64,000 nucleotides of DNA, taken from the NCBI RefSeq assembly GCF_000877395.1, contig NZ_JYFE01000037.1, forward strand, positions 20,643-84,642. The letters are read 5' to 3'. The notes below the pieces were generated by a model that saw nothing but the letters and a program-made list of their open reading frames with translations, did no database searches and was not told where the DNA came from. Shown in pieces: positions 42,037 through 52,182 of this stretch (position 1 is the stretch's first letter; every line of letters begins with the position of its first letter). The position numbers were made by a program, and so were the translations under genes. Source of the stretch: Jannaschia aquimarina (GTDB taxonomy: Bacteria; Pseudomonadota; Alphaproteobacteria; Rhodobacterales; Rhodobacteraceae).

Positions 42037-43073
42037 GGGGTCTCCTCCAGGTTCAGGGCGTCGGGGCCGAGGGGGCGCAGCATGGCCGAGACCTCGACCG
42101 GGGGCACGGCTTCGGGGCCGGGATGGCGCCAGACGGGGGCGTTGTCCTTGTCGATGATGCGGGCGCGGATGCCTTCCACGAAGTCGGACGATTGCAGCGC
42201 GCGGTGGGTGAAGCGGTATTCCAGGCCCAGCGCGGTCTCGATGGAGGCGGTGGGCGCGAGGCGCTGCTGCATCTCCAGGGCGCAGGCCATGGCCAGCGGC
42301 GAGTTCGCATCGAGGGCCTTGCGCGTCGCCTGCGCGGCGGGGCCGTCGTCGCGGACGGCGCGCGACAGATCGGCAAGCGTGGCGGCGGCGTAGAGGCGGT
42401 CGATCTCCTCCTGCCAGCCGGTCAGCGCGGCCTCGGGGGCCGGAGCGGCGGCCGCGTCGAGCGCCGCCACATCCCCGGCCTCGCACAGCGCGTCGGTCAG
42501 CGCCGCCCAGTCGCCGGGCACGTAGGTATCGGCAAAGCCCGCGCGGATCGCGTCCCCCGGCCCCATCCGATGCCCCGTCACGCCCAGAAACGCGCCCAGC
42601 CGCCCCGGTGCCCGCCGCAGAAGCAGCGAGCCGCCCACATCCGGCACCAGCCCGATGGCGCATTCCGGCATCGCGATGCGGCTGTCGTCGCGCACCACCC
42701 GATGCGAGGCGTGGCAGCCCACACCCACGCCGCCGCCCATGACGAAGCCGTGCAGCAGCGTGACGACGGGCTTCGGGAACCGCGCCAGCTTGGCGTCCAT
42801 GCGGTATTCGTCGCGCCAGAACCGCTGGCCATAGCCGTAATCCCCGCGCCCGGCCGCCTCGTGCATCTCGGCGATGTCGCCGCCGGCGCAGAAGGCCCTT
42901 TCCCCCGCGCCGTCGATCAGGATCAGCGAGACGGCCTCGTCGGCCTCCCAGCTGTCGAGGGCGCGCTCGATGGCGAGACACATGTCCCAGGTCAGCGCGT
43001 TCAGCGCCTTCGGACGACTCAACGTGATGCGGCCCGCCCGGCCTTCGATACGGATATGGATGTCGTCCGACAC
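42033..43073 (-). CDS. 3-hydroxyisobutyryl-CoA hydrolase, enoyl-CoA hydratase family
   Basis: A 346-residue crotonase-fold protein. Long C-terminus and motifs identify the hydrolase branch: ERAFCAGGDI (oxyanion), LLHGFVMGGGVGVG, and the acidic pair in MPECAIGLVPDVGG. It frees 3-hydroxyisobutyrate from its CoA ester in valine breakdown. A GTG at 43073 after GAGGGACAGC was taken as the start; an 18-residue upstream extension (to 43127) lacks similarity. It is between the acyl-CoA dehydrogenase and mmsB genes, which matches the pathway order. Confidence 0.92.
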   Translation of the reverse strand: MSDDIHIRIEGRAGRITLSRPKALNALTWDMCLAIERALDSWEADEAVSLILIDGAGERAFCAGGDIAEMHEAAGRGDYGYGQRFWRDEYRMDAKLARFPKPVVTLLHGFVMGGGVGVGCHASHRVVRDDSRIAMPECAIGLVPDVGGSLLLRRAPGRLGAFLGVTGHRMGPGDAIRAGFADTYVPGDWAALTDALCEAGDVAALDAAAAPAPEAALTGWQEEIDRLYAAATLADLSRAVRDDGPAAQATRKALDANSPLAMACALEMQQRLAPTASIETALGLEYRFTHRALQSSDFVEGIRARIIDKDNAPVWRHPGPEAVPPVEVSAMLRPLGPDALNLEETP

Positions 43074-43202
43074 GCTGTCCCTCAATCTGCTACAAAAGTC
43101 CCGGGATGCGCGGGGGGCATCGTCCATCTGGCTCGAACCGATGGCACAGGATGGGCGACCCCCCGCCGGGTCGGACCGGGCTCGATGCCCGGTCCGGCCC
43201 GG

Positions 43203-44342
43203 TCACGCCGCCAGCATGTTGCGCGCCACGATGAGGCGCATGATCTCGTTCGTCCCTTCGAGGATCTGGTGCACACGCAGGTCGCGCGACAGCTTCTCGA
43301 TCCCGTAATCGGCCAGATATCCGTAACCGCCGTGAAGCTGCAGACATCCGTCGACCACGCGGCTTCCCGCCTCGGTCACCATCTTCTTGGCCATGGCACA
43401 GAACTTGGTGGCCTCGGGCGTTCCCTGATCGAGATGCCAGGCGGCCTGACGCAGGAAGGTGCGGGCGGATTGAAGCTCGATCTCCATCTCGGCCAGGCGG
43501 AACTGGGTGTTCTGGAAATCGGCGAGGCTTTGCCCGAACGCCTTGCGCTCGCGCACATAGGCCAGCGTGAGGTCCAGCGCCTGCTGCGCGGCGCCCAGCG
43601 AGCAGGCGGCGATGTTCAGGCGTCCGCCGTCGAGCCCGGCCATGGCGTAGCGGAAGCCGTGGCCCTCTTCCCCAAGAAGGTTGGAGGCCGGGACGGGCGC
43701 ATCGTCGAGCTGCACCTGCCGCGTGGGCTGGGAGCGCCAGCCCATCTTGTCCTCGAGCCCGCCGAAGGAAAGCCCGTCGGTTCCGTCCTCGACCACGAAG
43801 GCCGAGATGCCGCGCGGCCCCGCCTCGCCCGAGCGGGCCATCACGATATAGGCGTCCGAATAACCACCGCCCGAGATGAAGGCCTTGGTCCCGGTCAGGC
43901 GCCAGCCTTCGTTGGTGCGCTCGGCCCGCGTCTTGAGCGCGGCGGCATCCGATCCGCTGCCCGGCTCCGTCAGGCAATAGGAGAGCCAGGTCTCGCAGGT
44001 CAGTGCCTTGGGCAGCATCCGGTCCTTCAACTCGTCCGAGCCGTAGGCGTCGATCATGCGCGCGCACATGTTGTGGATCGACAGGAAGGACGCGACCGAC
44101 GGGCAGGCCATGGACAGGGCCTCGAAGACGAGCGTGGCATCGAGGCGCGTCAGCCCGGTGCCGCCCGCCTCTTCGGAGACGTAGAGCCCGGCGAGGCCCA
44201 GTTCGGCCAGTTTCGGCCAGAGGTCGCGTGGAATATCGCCCGCCGCCTCCCAGGCGCGGGCATGGGGCGCGATCTCGGCCTGACCCACATCGCGGGCCAT
44301 GTTAAAGATGGCCCGGCTCTCCTCGGACAGAGCGAAATCCAT
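43203..44342 (-). CDS. Acyl-CoA dehydrogenase, probably isobutyryl-CoA type
   Basis: A 379-residue FAD enzyme with the acyl-CoA dehydrogenase landmarks LSYCLTEPGSGSDAAALKT (FAD/substrate), GTKAFISGGG, and the C-terminal catalytic glutamate in HQILEGTNEIMR. QLHGGYGYLADYGIEKLSRD is also typical. With mmsB and the hydrolase downstream, the substrate is most likely isobutyryl-CoA (valine pathway). The ATG at 44342 gives the standard MDFALSEE start. A 129-base gap follows before the hydrolase start. Confidence 0.92.
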   Translation of the reverse strand: MDFALSEESRAIFNMARDVGQAEIAPHARAWEAAGDIPRDLWPKLAELGLAGLYVSEEAGGTGLTRLDATLVFEALSMACPSVASFLSIHNMCARMIDAYGSDELKDRMLPKALTCETWLSYCLTEPGSGSDAAALKTRAERTNEGWRLTGTKAFISGGGYSDAYIVMARSGEAGPRGISAFVVEDGTDGLSFGGLEDKMGWRSQPTRQVQLDDAPVPASNLLGEEGHGFRYAMAGLDGGRLNIAACSLGAAQQALDLTLAYVRERKAFGQSLADFQNTQFRLAEMEIELQSARTFLRQAAWHLDQGTPEATKFCAMAKKMVTEAGSRVVDGCLQLHGGYGYLADYGIEKLSRDLRVHQILEGTNEIMRLIVARNMLAA

Positions 44343-44422
44343 GGTCCCTCCCAAGACGCGCGGCGTTGCCGCGAACCTAGACCCCCGGCGCTTCGGCGGA
44401 AAGGGGCGAACGCAAAATGAGA

Positions 44423-44448
44423 AAGGGGGCGCCCGAAGGCGCCCCCTT
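44423..44448 (-). terminator. Intrinsic terminator of lon
   Basis: AAGGGGGCGCC and GGCGCCCCCTT form an 11-bp stem with a 4-base loop, 21 bases after the lon stop. On the minus strand it is followed by TTTCTCATTTT, a good U-rich tail. Confidence 0.88.
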
Positions 44449-44469
44449 GTCGTCTGACGATCTGACGGA

Positions 44470-46869
44470 TCAGTGCGCGACGGCGCCTTCCCCCTTGCCG
44501 TCGGAGGCCTTGGCGGCCAGCGCGGCCGCCTCCTCGGCGGCTTCGTCCCAGTCGATGCCCTCGGGCGTCTCGGTCAGGGCCAGCTTGAGCACCTCGGAGG
44601 CGTGCGTGACGGGGATGATCTCAAGCCCCTCCTTCACGTTGTCCGGGATGTCGGCCAGGTCCTTCTCGTTCTCCTCAGGGATAAGCACCGTCTTGATGCC
44701 GCCGCGTAGGGCGGCGAGCAGCTTTTCCTTGAGACCGCCGATGGGCATCGCGTTACCGCGTAACGACACCTCGCCTGTCATGGCGATGTCGCGACGCACC
44801 GGGATGCGCGCCAGGGTCGACACGATCGCCGTCGTCATGGCGAGACCCGCACTGGGCCCGTCCTTGGGCGTGGCGCCATCCGGAACGTGGACGTGGATGT
44901 CCCACTTCTCCATCTGCGGCGGCTTCACCCCGATCTCAGGCGCGATGGACCGCACGTAGCTGGAGGCCGCGTCGATCGATTCCTTCATGACGTCGCCCAG
45001 CTTACCGGTCGTCTTCATGCGGCCCTTGCCCGGCAGGCGCAGCGCCTCGATGTGCAGAAGGTCGCCCCCGACCGAGGTGTAGGCGAGGCCTGTCACGACG
45101 CCGACCTGATCCTTCTCTTCGGCGAGGCCGTAGCGATGCTTGCGTACGCCCAGGAAGTCGTCGAGATTCTCGGAGGTCACCTCGACCTCTTCGGCTGTCT
45201 TGCCGACGATCTTGGTCACCGCCTTGCGCGCCAGCTTGGCCAGTTCACGCTCCAGGTTCCGCACGCCCGCCTCGCGGGTGTAGTAGCGGACCATGTCGCG
45301 GAGCGCGTCGTCGCCCAGCTCGAACTCGCCCTTTCGCAAACCGTGGTTCTTGATCTGCTTGGGCAGCAGGTGGCGCCTGGCGATCTCGACCTTCTCGTCC
45401 TCGGTGTAGCCGGCGAGCGGAATGATCTCCATCCGGTCCAGAAGCGGGCCCGGCATGTTGTAGGAATTCGCCGTCGTCAGGAACATCACGTTCGAGAGGT
45501 CGTATTCCACTTCGAGATAGTGGTCGACGAAGGTGCCGTTCTGCTCGGGATCGAGCACTTCCAGCATCGCCGAAGCCGGGTCGCCGCGGAAATCCTGTCC
45601 CATCTTGTCGATCTCGTCGAGCAGGATGAGCGGGTTCGTCGTCTTGGCCTTCTTGAGCGCCTGGATGATCTTGCCAGGCATGGAGCCGATATAGGTCCGA
45701 CGGTGGCCGCGGATCTCGGATTCGTCGCGCACGCCGCCCAGCGAGATGCGGATGAATTCGCGCCCCGTGGCCTTGGCGACGGACTTGCCCAGCGAGGTCT
45801 TGCCCACGCCCGGGGGCCCGACGAGGCAGAGGATCGGGCCGCGCAGCTTGGACGACCGGGCCTGCACGGCCAGGTATTCGACGATCCGCTCTTTCACCTT
45901 CTCGAGGCCGTAGTGATCCTTATCAAGGACTTCCTGGGCCTTGTTGATGTCCTTCTTGACGCGGGACTTGGTGCCCCACGGGATCGACAGCATCCAGTCG
46001 AGATAGTTGCGCACGACCGTCGCCTCGGCGGACATCGGGCTCATGTTCTTGAGCTTCTTGAGCTCGCCCTCGGCCTTTTCGCGCGCCTCTTTCGACAGCT
46101 TGGTGTTGGCGATCCGCTCTTCGAGTTCGGCGACCTCGTTCTGGCCGTCCTCGCCGTCGCCAAGCTCCTTCTGGATCGCCTTCATCTGCTCGTTGAGGTA
46201 GTATTCGCGCTGCGTCCGCTCCATCTGGGACTTCACGCGGGACTTGATGCGCTTCTCGACCTGCAGGACGCTCATCTCGCCCTGCATGAGGCCGAAGACC
46301 TTTTCGAGCCGATCGGACACGATCAGCATCTCGAGCAATTCCTGCTTCTGCGCGACCTCGACACCCAGATGGCCGGCGACCAGGTCGACCAGCTTGGCGG
46401 GGTCCTGCGCCTCGCCCACGGCGCCGAGCGCCTCTTCGGGGATGTTCTTCTTGACCTTCGCGTAGCGCTCGAACTCCTCGGCCACCGAGCGCATGAGCGC
46501 GTCGATGGTCGCCGGATCGCCCGGCTCCTCGCTGAGCGGCGTGGCCTCAGCCTCGAAGAAGTCGTCATTCTCGAGGAAACGGCCGATCTTCACACGGGTC
46601 CGCCCCTCGACCAGCACCTTCACGGTGCCATCGGGCAGCTTGAGAAGCTGAAGGACGTTGGCCAGGACGCCGATACGGTAGATTCCGTCCTGCTCCGGCT
46701 CGTCGACGGAGGGGTCGATCTGGGACGACAGGAGGATCTGCTTGTCGTCCTGCATCACCTCTTCGAGTGCGCGAACCGACTTTTCGCGACCCACGAAGAG
46801 CGGCACGATCATGTGGGGGAAGACCACGATATCGCGCAGCGGCAGAACGGGATGAATGGTGCTCGTCAT
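44470..46869 (-). CDS. lon: ATP-dependent Lon protease
   Basis: A 799-residue LonA protease. The N-terminal substrate domain begins [24 protein letters not shown], the ATPase has Walker [10 protein letters not shown] and Walker [10 protein letters not shown], and the protease domain carries the Ser-Lys dyad in [10 protein letters not shown] and [10 protein letters not shown]. It degrades misfolded and regulatory proteins in the cytoplasm. The ATG at 46869 follows AGAAGGACAG and gives the usual [13 protein letters not shown]; six further upstream residues are possible. A strong terminator follows. Confidence 0.97.
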   Translation of the reverse strand: MTSTIHPVLPLRDIVVFPHMIVPLFVGREKSVRALEEVMQDDKQILLSSQIDPSVDEPEQDGIYRIGVLANVLQLLKLPDGTVKVLVEGRTRVKIGRFLENDDFFEAEATPLSEEPGDPATIDALMRSVAEEFERYAKVKKNIPEEALGAVGEAQDPAKLVDLVAGHLGVEVAQKQELLEMLIVSDRLEKVFGLMQGEMSVLQVEKRIKSRVKSQMERTQREYYLNEQMKAIQKELGDGEDGQNEVAELEERIANTKLSKEAREKAEGELKKLKNMSPMSAEATVVRNYLDWMLSIPWGTKSRVKKDINKAQEVLDKDHYGLEKVKERIVEYLAVQARSSKLRGPILCLVGPPGVGKTSLGKSVAKATGREFIRISLGGVRDESEIRGHRRTYIGSMPGKIIQALKKAKTTNPLILLDEIDKMGQDFRGDPASAMLEVLDPEQNGTFVDHYLEVEYDLSNVMFLTTANSYNMPGPLLDRMEIIPLAGYTEDEKVEIARRHLLPKQIKNHGLRKGEFELGDDALRDMVRYYTREAGVRNLERELAKLARKAVTKIVGKTAEEVEVTSENLDDFLGVRKHRYGLAEEKDQVGVVTGLAYTSVGGDLLHIEALRLPGKGRMKTTGKLGDVMKESIDAASSYVRSIAPEIGVKPPQMEKWDIHVHVPDGATPKDGPSAGLAMTTAIVSTLARIPVRRDIAMTGEVSLRGNAMPIGGLKEKLLAALRGGIKTVLIPEENEKDLADIPDNVKEGLEIIPVTHASEVLKLALTETPEGIDWDEAAEEAAALAAKASDGKGEGAVAH

Positions 46870-47261
46870 TGTCTGTCCTTCTCGCAAAGGCCCACTGCCC
46901 CGGGATCGGCGGCATTCGAGGCCTTCCGTTGTCCCGACTTACTTGGGGGGCGCGCCCGTTCGCTTCAACGTTGCGCCCCTCGGATGGCCAACGATGCGCC
47001 CCCCGGATGCCGGGCGCAAGGGGAGGAAAACGGGAAACGGCCCCCTCGATCAGCGGCCATTGGACACGGTTCGGGATCGGGAATGCGGCGCGCCACAGCC
47101 CGTCCTGAGAAGAAGATCCGCGCCATTTCCAACGTTTCAAGGCGTCGAACCCGCCCCGCCCGAATTCCGCCCGGATTGGTCGCGCCCGTCCGATCCGGGC
47201 CGAACTCGCGCCCGAATCCGTCATTAACCATGAGTCGCAGACGCTGACCGAAAGCTGCCTC
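46870..47261. promoter_or_regulatory. lon upstream region with possible heat-shock promoter
   Basis: This 392-base gap between divergent genes contains no credible gene. On the minus strand TTGAAG (46963-46968), 13 bases, then CCCCCAAGT (46941-46949) loosely fits a sigma-32 promoter (CTTGAA and CCCCAT), about 75 bases before lon. Two copies of a GCGCCCC.CGGATG motif lie near 46973 and 46994. The promoter assignment is tentative. Confidence 0.35.
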
Positions 47262-47843
47262 ATGAACACGCGCTTCGACCCCGCTCATGCCCGTTCCCCC
47301 GCCCGTGCGGCGATCCACGCGCGAGCCCAGGCGCGCGCGGCCGCAGAGAGCGTCGCCGACAGTTTCGACTGGCGCCCCGATACCGCGCTGACCTTTCTGG
47401 CCGGCGCGCTGACGTCCTACGCAGAGACCGACAGTTTCATGGGGGCGCTGGACGAGATGACCGAGTTCGCCCTGCGCCGTGTCGGCGAAGGCGAAGTGGC
47501 CTTCCGCGACTTCGACGGCCGGATTGCGGGCACCCTTTCGGCGGATCGCGCGGAAGTCATCTTTGCGGGCGTGACGGCGTCCCGACTGATGCGCGAGGTC
47601 ATCTCGCGCTATTGCGCCGGGCCCACGGGCCTGCCGGAACGCGCCGAGGTCGATGCGGGCGGCCGCACGATCCACCTGGCCGCCGCCCGCCTGTCGCGGG
47701 GCCGCATGGTCCGCCATGTCTGCGAGGACACGTTGACGCAAAACGCGATGGGTTGCGGAATGCGGGCGGCACGGCTGACGCTGGCCCCGCTTCCGCCCGG
47801 CGTGCTGATGCTGGGCCAGCCGGGGCCCACCCCCGAAGACTAG
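47262..47843 (+). CDS. Conserved hypothetical protein
   Basis: A 193-residue soluble protein that I do not recognise. It is alanine- and arginine-rich at the N-terminus (PARAAIHARAQARAAAES), has no signal peptide or membrane segment, and contains a central alpha/beta-looking stretch (DGRIAGTLSADRAEVIFAGVTASRLMREVI). Two cysteines occur near VRHVCEDTLTQNAMGCGMRAA. Codon use matches its neighbours, so it appears to be a true gene. It is divergent from lon and convergent with tgt (16-base gap). Confidence 0.7.
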   Translation: MNTRFDPAHARSPARAAIHARAQARAAAESVADSFDWRPDTALTFLAGALTSYAETDSFMGALDEMTEFALRRVGEGEVAFRDFDGRIAGTLSADRAEVIFAGVTASRLMREVISRYCAGPTGLPERAEVDAGGRTIHLAAARLSRGRMVRHVCEDTLTQNAMGCGMRAARLTLAPLPPGVLMLGQPGPTPED

Positions 47844-47859
47844 GCCGTCGCCCCACGCG

Positions 47860-48987
47860 TCAGATCGGGTCGATATCCCCGAGCGCGCGGGTGGCGTGGA
47901 ACTCCGCCTCCCACGCGTCGAAACTGCCCGCCGCGATGGCGTCGCGCATCCCGGCCATGAGCTCCTGATAGTAGTGCAGGTTGTGCCAGGTCATCAGCAT
48001 CGAGGCGATGATCTCTTTCGCGCGCGAGACATGGTGGAGATAGGCGCGCGAGTAGCCCCGGCAGGCGGGGCAGGCGCAGGCCTCGTCCAGCGGGCGCGGA
48101 TCGTCGGCATGGCGCGCGTTGCGGATGTTGACGACGCCGCGCCGGGTGAAGGCCTGCCCCGTGCGCCCCGACCGTGACGGCAGCACGCAATCCATCATGT
48201 CGATGCCGCGCCTGACGGCGCCCACGATGTCGTCGGGCTTGCCCACGCCCATCAGATAGCGGGGCTTGTCCTCCGGCAATTGGCCGGGGGCGTAGTCGAG
48301 CACGCCGAACATGGCCTCCTGCCCCTCGCCCACGGCAAGGCCGCCGACCGCGTAGCCGTCGAAGCCGATGCCGCGCAGGGCCTCGGCGCTTTCGGCGCGC
48401 AGATCGGGTTCGAGTCCGCCCTGCTGGATCCCGAAGAGCGCGTGGCCCGGCCGGTCGCCGAAAGCGTCGCGGGACCGCTGCGCCCAGCGCATCGAGAGCC
48501 GCATCGAGGCGGCGATGCGGTCGCGCTCGGCCGGCAATGCGGGGCATTCGTCGAAGGCCATGACGATGTCGCTGCCGAGCAGGCGCTGGATCTCCATGCT
48601 GCGCTCGGGCGTGAGGGTGTGGCGAGAGCCGTCGATATGGCTGCGGAAGGTCACGCCCTCTTCGGTCAGCTTGCGCAGCTCGGCCAGGCTCATGACCTGA
48701 AAGCCGCCGCTGTCGGTCAGGATCGGCCGGTCCCAGTTCATGAAGCGGTGCAGGCCGCCGAGGCGGTCGATCCGTTCGGCCGTGGGCCGCAGCATCAGGT
48801 GATAGGTATTGCCCAGCAGGATGTCGGCGCCGGTCTCGCGGACGCTGCCGGGCAGCATCGCCTTGACGGTCGCCGCCGTGCCGACGGGCATGAAGGCGGG
48901 CGTGCGCACCTCGCCGCGCGGGGTGTGGATGACGCCCGTGCGCGCGGCGCCGTCGGTTGCCGTCAGATCGAAGGAGAAACGGGTCAT
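47860..48987 (-). CDS. tgt: Queuine tRNA-ribosyltransferase
   Basis: A 375-residue Tgt enzyme, exchanging guanine-34 for a queuosine precursor in tRNA-Asp, -Asn, -His and -Tyr. It shows [10 protein letters not shown], the active-site aspartate region [20 protein letters not shown], and zinc ligands [16 protein letters not shown] near residues 304-319. Length and all motifs are standard. The ATG at 48987 is followed by [12 protein letters not shown], a normal N-terminus. It stands alone on the minus strand. Confidence 0.97.
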   Translation of the reverse strand: MTRFSFDLTATDGAARTGVIHTPRGEVRTPAFMPVGTAATVKAMLPGSVRETGADILLGNTYHLMLRPTAERIDRLGGLHRFMNWDRPILTDSGGFQVMSLAELRKLTEEGVTFRSHIDGSRHTLTPERSMEIQRLLGSDIVMAFDECPALPAERDRIAASMRLSMRWAQRSRDAFGDRPGHALFGIQQGGLEPDLRAESAEALRGIGFDGYAVGGLAVGEGQEAMFGVLDYAPGQLPEDKPRYLMGVGKPDDIVGAVRRGIDMMDCVLPSRSGRTGQAFTRRGVVNIRNARHADDPRPLDEACACPACRGYSRAYLHHVSRAKEIIASMLMTWHNLHYYQELMAGMRDAIAAGSFDAWEAEFHATRALGDIDPI

Positions 48988-49226
48988 CGCGTCCCCCTGC
49001 CCCGGCCCCGCCCGGAGGGCAAGGGCGCCGCCGCGCTGTCGTCCGCCTCACGTTTCATTGCAGGCCTGTCGCCGGGAGGGCTCGTTCGGGCGGGCTGCCG
49101 TGACCGACCGGCGGGGACCCGCGCAAACCTCGCCCACATCGAGTCGTGACGGGCCTTTTCCTTCGCAAGCACGTTGTTAGATCACCGCAATGACCGCGCA
49201 CCACCTGCGCAACAATGGAGACTCAT

Positions 49227-49919
49227 ATGAAATTCCGTATCTTGCCCGCCCTCGCCGCGCTGACCGCCGTCGCCGCCGCCCCTGCGCTGGCAGGGAACCC
49301 CGCCCCGGCGCCGGTCGAGCCTGCACCCGTTTTCGTGGGCGAGCCCGCGCCCGCTTACAATTGGACCGGCGGCTATGTCGGCGGGGCTATCGGCTTTGCG
49401 GGCCTCAACACTGGTGTAGATAGTGACGAGGATTTCGACCTTGGCGACGAGTTCGACGATGTCCGTGACGATCTGGCCGGGTTCGTGGACGGATTCGACG
49501 ACGACGGGATCTATGGCGGTATTCGCGCCGGCTACGATTACGCCTTCGCCAACGGGTTCGTCCTTGGTGGTCAGCTGGCGTACGACGTAGTCAACTTCGA
49601 CCTCAACTTCGAGGATGACGATGCCGGGGCGGACTCGGATGTCACGTTCGAGAATGGCATCGACGGCATTCTGCGTGCCGGTCTGCGCGCCGGCTATGGT
49701 TTCGGACCCAATCTGATCTACGGGACTGGTGGCTACGCACGTCTGACCGGCGACGACGACAGCGATGGCTACTTCGCAGGCCTCGGTGGCGAGCGTTTCG
49801 TGACGCAGAACATCACCGCGGGCGCCGAGGTGCTTTACCATCAGTTCGACGGCTTCGATGTCGACAGCCTCGAGGCAGACATCACGACCGTGGGCTTGAC
49901 CGTGAATTACCGCTTCTGA
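49227..49919 (+). CDS. Outer-membrane beta-barrel protein
   Basis: A 230-residue protein with signal peptide MKFRILPALAALTAVAAAPALA, a short proline-rich spacer and an Omp25/OmpA-like eight-strand barrel (YNWTGGYVGGAIGF, YGGIRAGYDYAFANGFVLGGQLAYD, LRAGLRAGYGFG), ending VNYRF with the terminal phenylalanine needed for barrel assembly. It is very acidic (DSDEDFDLGDEFDD and DDDSDG loops). ATG at 49227 was chosen over ATG 49215 because GGAG sits seven bases before it. A terminator follows. The role is probably structural or adhesive; nothing more can be said. Confidence 0.87.
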   Translation: MKFRILPALAALTAVAAAPALAGNPAPAPVEPAPVFVGEPAPAYNWTGGYVGGAIGFAGLNTGVDSDEDFDLGDEFDDVRDDLAGFVDGFDDDGIYGGIRAGYDYAFANGFVLGGQLAYDVVNFDLNFEDDDAGADSDVTFENGIDGILRAGLRAGYGFGPNLIYGTGGYARLTGDDDSDGYFAGLGGERFVTQNITAGAEVLYHQFDGFDVDSLEADITTVGLTVNYRF

Positions 49920-49934
49920 GTGCGGACAACATGG

Positions 49935-49961
49935 CGCGGGCGCCCTTGCCGGGCGCCCGCG
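49935..49961 (+). terminator. Stem-loop terminator after outer-membrane protein gene
   Basis: CGCGGGCGCCC and GGGCGCCCGCG form an 11-bp perfect stem with loop TTGCC, 15 bases after the stop, followed by TAATTCCTA. The tail is short of T, so termination may be partial. Confidence 0.7.
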
Positions 49962-49997
49962 TAATTCCTACTATACCGGTCAACTAATTCCCACGGG

Positions 49998-50366
49998 ATG
50001 ACCCTGATGACCGACGATAGCCTGATGGAGGGCGCGCCGCTGATCCGGCCTTCCTCGACAGATCACCCGCTGCACGAGAACGTGGTGGAGGCCTGCCGCA
50101 CGGTCTTCGACCCCGAGATCCCGGTCAACATCTACGACCTGGGCCTGATCTACACGATTGACATCTCTCAGGAAAACGACGTTCGCGTCATCATGACCCT
50201 GACTGCGCCGGGCTGCCCCGTGGCGGGCGAGATGCCCGGCTGGGTGGCCGACGCGGTAGAGCCGCTGCCCGGGGTCAAATCCGTCGATGTCGACCTCGTG
50301 TGGGAACCGCCCTGGGGCATGGAGATGATGTCCGACGAGGCGCGGCTGGAGTTGGGCTTCATGTGA
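49998..50366 (+). CDS. DUF59/MIP18-family Fe-S assembly protein (SufT-like)
   Basis: A 122-residue protein with the MIP18/DUF59 fold: VVEACRTVFDPEIPVNIYDLGLIYTIDI (with the DPE-V-I-DLGL signature), MTLTAPGCPVAGEMPGWV carrying the conserved cysteine, and VWEPPW near the end. Family members in bacteria (SufT, PaaD-like) help insert or carry Fe-S clusters. It is probably part of the dispersed SUF function here, like the A-type carrier at 54584. A second ATG nine bases downstream (50007) is an equally possible start. Confidence 0.9.
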   Translation: MTLMTDDSLMEGAPLIRPSSTDHPLHENVVEACRTVFDPEIPVNIYDLGLIYTIDISQENDVRVIMTLTAPGCPVAGEMPGWVADAVEPLPGVKSVDVDLVWEPPWGMEMMSDEARLELGFM

Positions 50367-50406
50367 GCCGCGGGAACCGCCGGTTCCCGCGTCACGTTGT
50401 CCCGCC

Positions 50407-52068
50407 ATGGGACATCTACTGCGTTCGCTTCTCATCATCCTCGTCTTCGTGTTGCCCGCTTCGGCGCAGGAAGACCCGTTCTTTTCCGTCGATGGCCTGA
50501 ATGAAGGGCTGGGTGCCCCGCCCGACAATGTCGACCGGCGCACGCCGCGCACGGCGCTGGACACCTTTCTGACGGCGGCGGATGCCGGAGACTGGCGCGC
50601 GGCGAGCCACGTGCTGGACCTTGGAGACATAGAGACAGGTCTGCAGGCGCGCGACGGGGAGATCCTGGCGCGGCAGCTCCACTCGGTCCTCGACCGGAAG
50701 GCGGTTCTGGACTGGTCGCGGCTGAACCAGCGGCCCGACGCGCTGCAGGTCCTCGGCGGGAGCCAGCAGGCCCAGGCCGGAGAGCCGCGCCGGTCGCTGT
50801 TGATCCGGGAACTGAACCTCGACCCGGTCCCCGCCGCCATCCGCCTGAACCGTGTGAAGCCCGGAGAAGACACGGCCCCGGTCTGGATCTTCCCGCGGGA
50901 AACGGTCGCGGACATCCCGGCGCTCTATGCCGCATACGGGCCGTCCGCGCTGGAGGCGCGGCTGCCCGCCGCCATGCTCAACGACGCAGTCTGGGGTCTG
51001 ATGTGGTGGGAGTTGATCGGCCTGCCGCTCTTGATCGCGGCGTCAATCCTGCTGGCCTGGGCGATCCGGAGGTTGTTCGAAAAGATCCGACGATCATCGG
51101 ACAGAGCCGTCGTGCGGGGCGTCCTGCACGGAGTGCGGACCCCGGCGATGATCGCGGCGGTGACGACGCTGTTCTTCGTCGCGAGCCGCTCGATCTTCGT
51201 CTTTTCGGGGCAGATCGAGATTTTCCTGACGCCGTTGATCGCGGTCGGCTACGTGACCGCGATCCTGATGTTGATCCTGAACGTCGCGGATGCCCTGCTC
51301 GACAATCTGCTGGCGCCCGAAGAGGACCTGGACCTGACCGAAGCCCAGTATCAGGACGCCCGCTCCACTGCGACCAAGCTGAATGCGGTCAAGCGCATCC
51401 TCACCATCGCCGTCGTCCTGATCGGATCGGGCGTGGTGCTGTCGACGGCGGACGTCTTCCGCGGGCTGGGCCTGTCCATCCTCGCCTCGGCGGGCGCGCT
51501 GACCCTGGTTCTGGGCTTTGCAGCGCGCGAAGTGCTGGGCAACATCATGGCCTCGCTGCAGATCGCACTGAACCAGTCCGCACGGATGGGCGACCGCGTC
51601 GTCTGGAAGGGCGAGGTCTGCTACGTGGAACGGATCCACCTGACCTTCATCCAACTTCGCAATTGGGACGGGACCCGGATCATCGTCCCCGTGGGCGAGT
51701 TCGTCTCCGAGACCTTCACCAACTGGTCGATCCAGGATCCCGCGATGCTGAAGATCCTGAAGTTCAAGTTCCGGCCCGAGACCGATCTGGACGCGCTGCG
51801 GGAGGCATTCTTTGAAGTGATGGAAGAGTTGCGGCAGGACGAAAAGCTGGGCGGCGAGGTCGGGGAAGCCAGCGAGGCATCCATGAACGTCACCGGGCAG
51901 GACGTCTTCGGCATCGACGTCTGGTTCAGCGTGCCCTGCCGGGACCCGAATACCTCGTGGGACGTGGCCTGCGCCTCGCGGGAACGGATCGTGAAAGCGG
52001 CACGAAAGATCGAAGGGGCGGACGGCAAGTCGATCTTCCCCGAAGCACAAGCCGCGGAAGCGGCCTGA
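50407..52068 (+). CDS. Mechanosensitive ion channel, MscS family
   Basis: A 553-residue protein with a signal peptide (MGHLLRSLLIILVFVLPASA), a periplasmic domain of about 170 residues, four or five membrane segments (about residues 198-400) and an MscS core: SILASAGALTLVLGFAAREVLGNIMASLQIALNQSARMGDRV, the pore helix plus beta domain. The C-terminal cytoplasmic region (FRPETDLDALREAFFEVMEEL) follows. It releases solutes on hypo-osmotic shock. It starts 40 bases after the DUF59 gene. Confidence 0.93.
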   Translation: MGHLLRSLLIILVFVLPASAQEDPFFSVDGLNEGLGAPPDNVDRRTPRTALDTFLTAADAGDWRAASHVLDLGDIETGLQARDGEILARQLHSVLDRKAVLDWSRLNQRPDALQVLGGSQQAQAGEPRRSLLIRELNLDPVPAAIRLNRVKPGEDTAPVWIFPRETVADIPALYAAYGPSALEARLPAAMLNDAVWGLMWWELIGLPLLIAASILLAWAIRRLFEKIRRSSDRAVVRGVLHGVRTPAMIAAVTTLFFVASRSIFVFSGQIEIFLTPLIAVGYVTAILMLILNVADALLDNLLAPEEDLDLTEAQYQDARSTATKLNAVKRILTIAVVLIGSGVVLSTADVFRGLGLSILASAGALTLVLGFAAREVLGNIMASLQIALNQSARMGDRVVWKGEVCYVERIHLTFIQLRNWDGTRIIVPVGEFVSETFTNWSIQDPAMLKILKFKFRPETDLDALREAFFEVMEELRQDEKLGGEVGEASEASMNVTGQDVFGIDVWFSVPCRDPNTSWDVACASRERIVKAARKIEGADGKSIFPEAQAAEAA

Positions 52069-52182
52069 CCGGCGGCGATCCGCCGATGCCCCGGCGGGTC
52101 GTCACCTATCCTTCACGGAACCGTCACGCGCGCCTCAACTCGTTTGGCCACCCGTTTGGCAGAACTCGAAGAAAGGCGTCCA

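Noticed and set aside
44887..47247. A 786-codon plus-strand frame opposite lon
   Set aside because: His/Leu/Asp-rich antisense of Lon with no recognisable domain.
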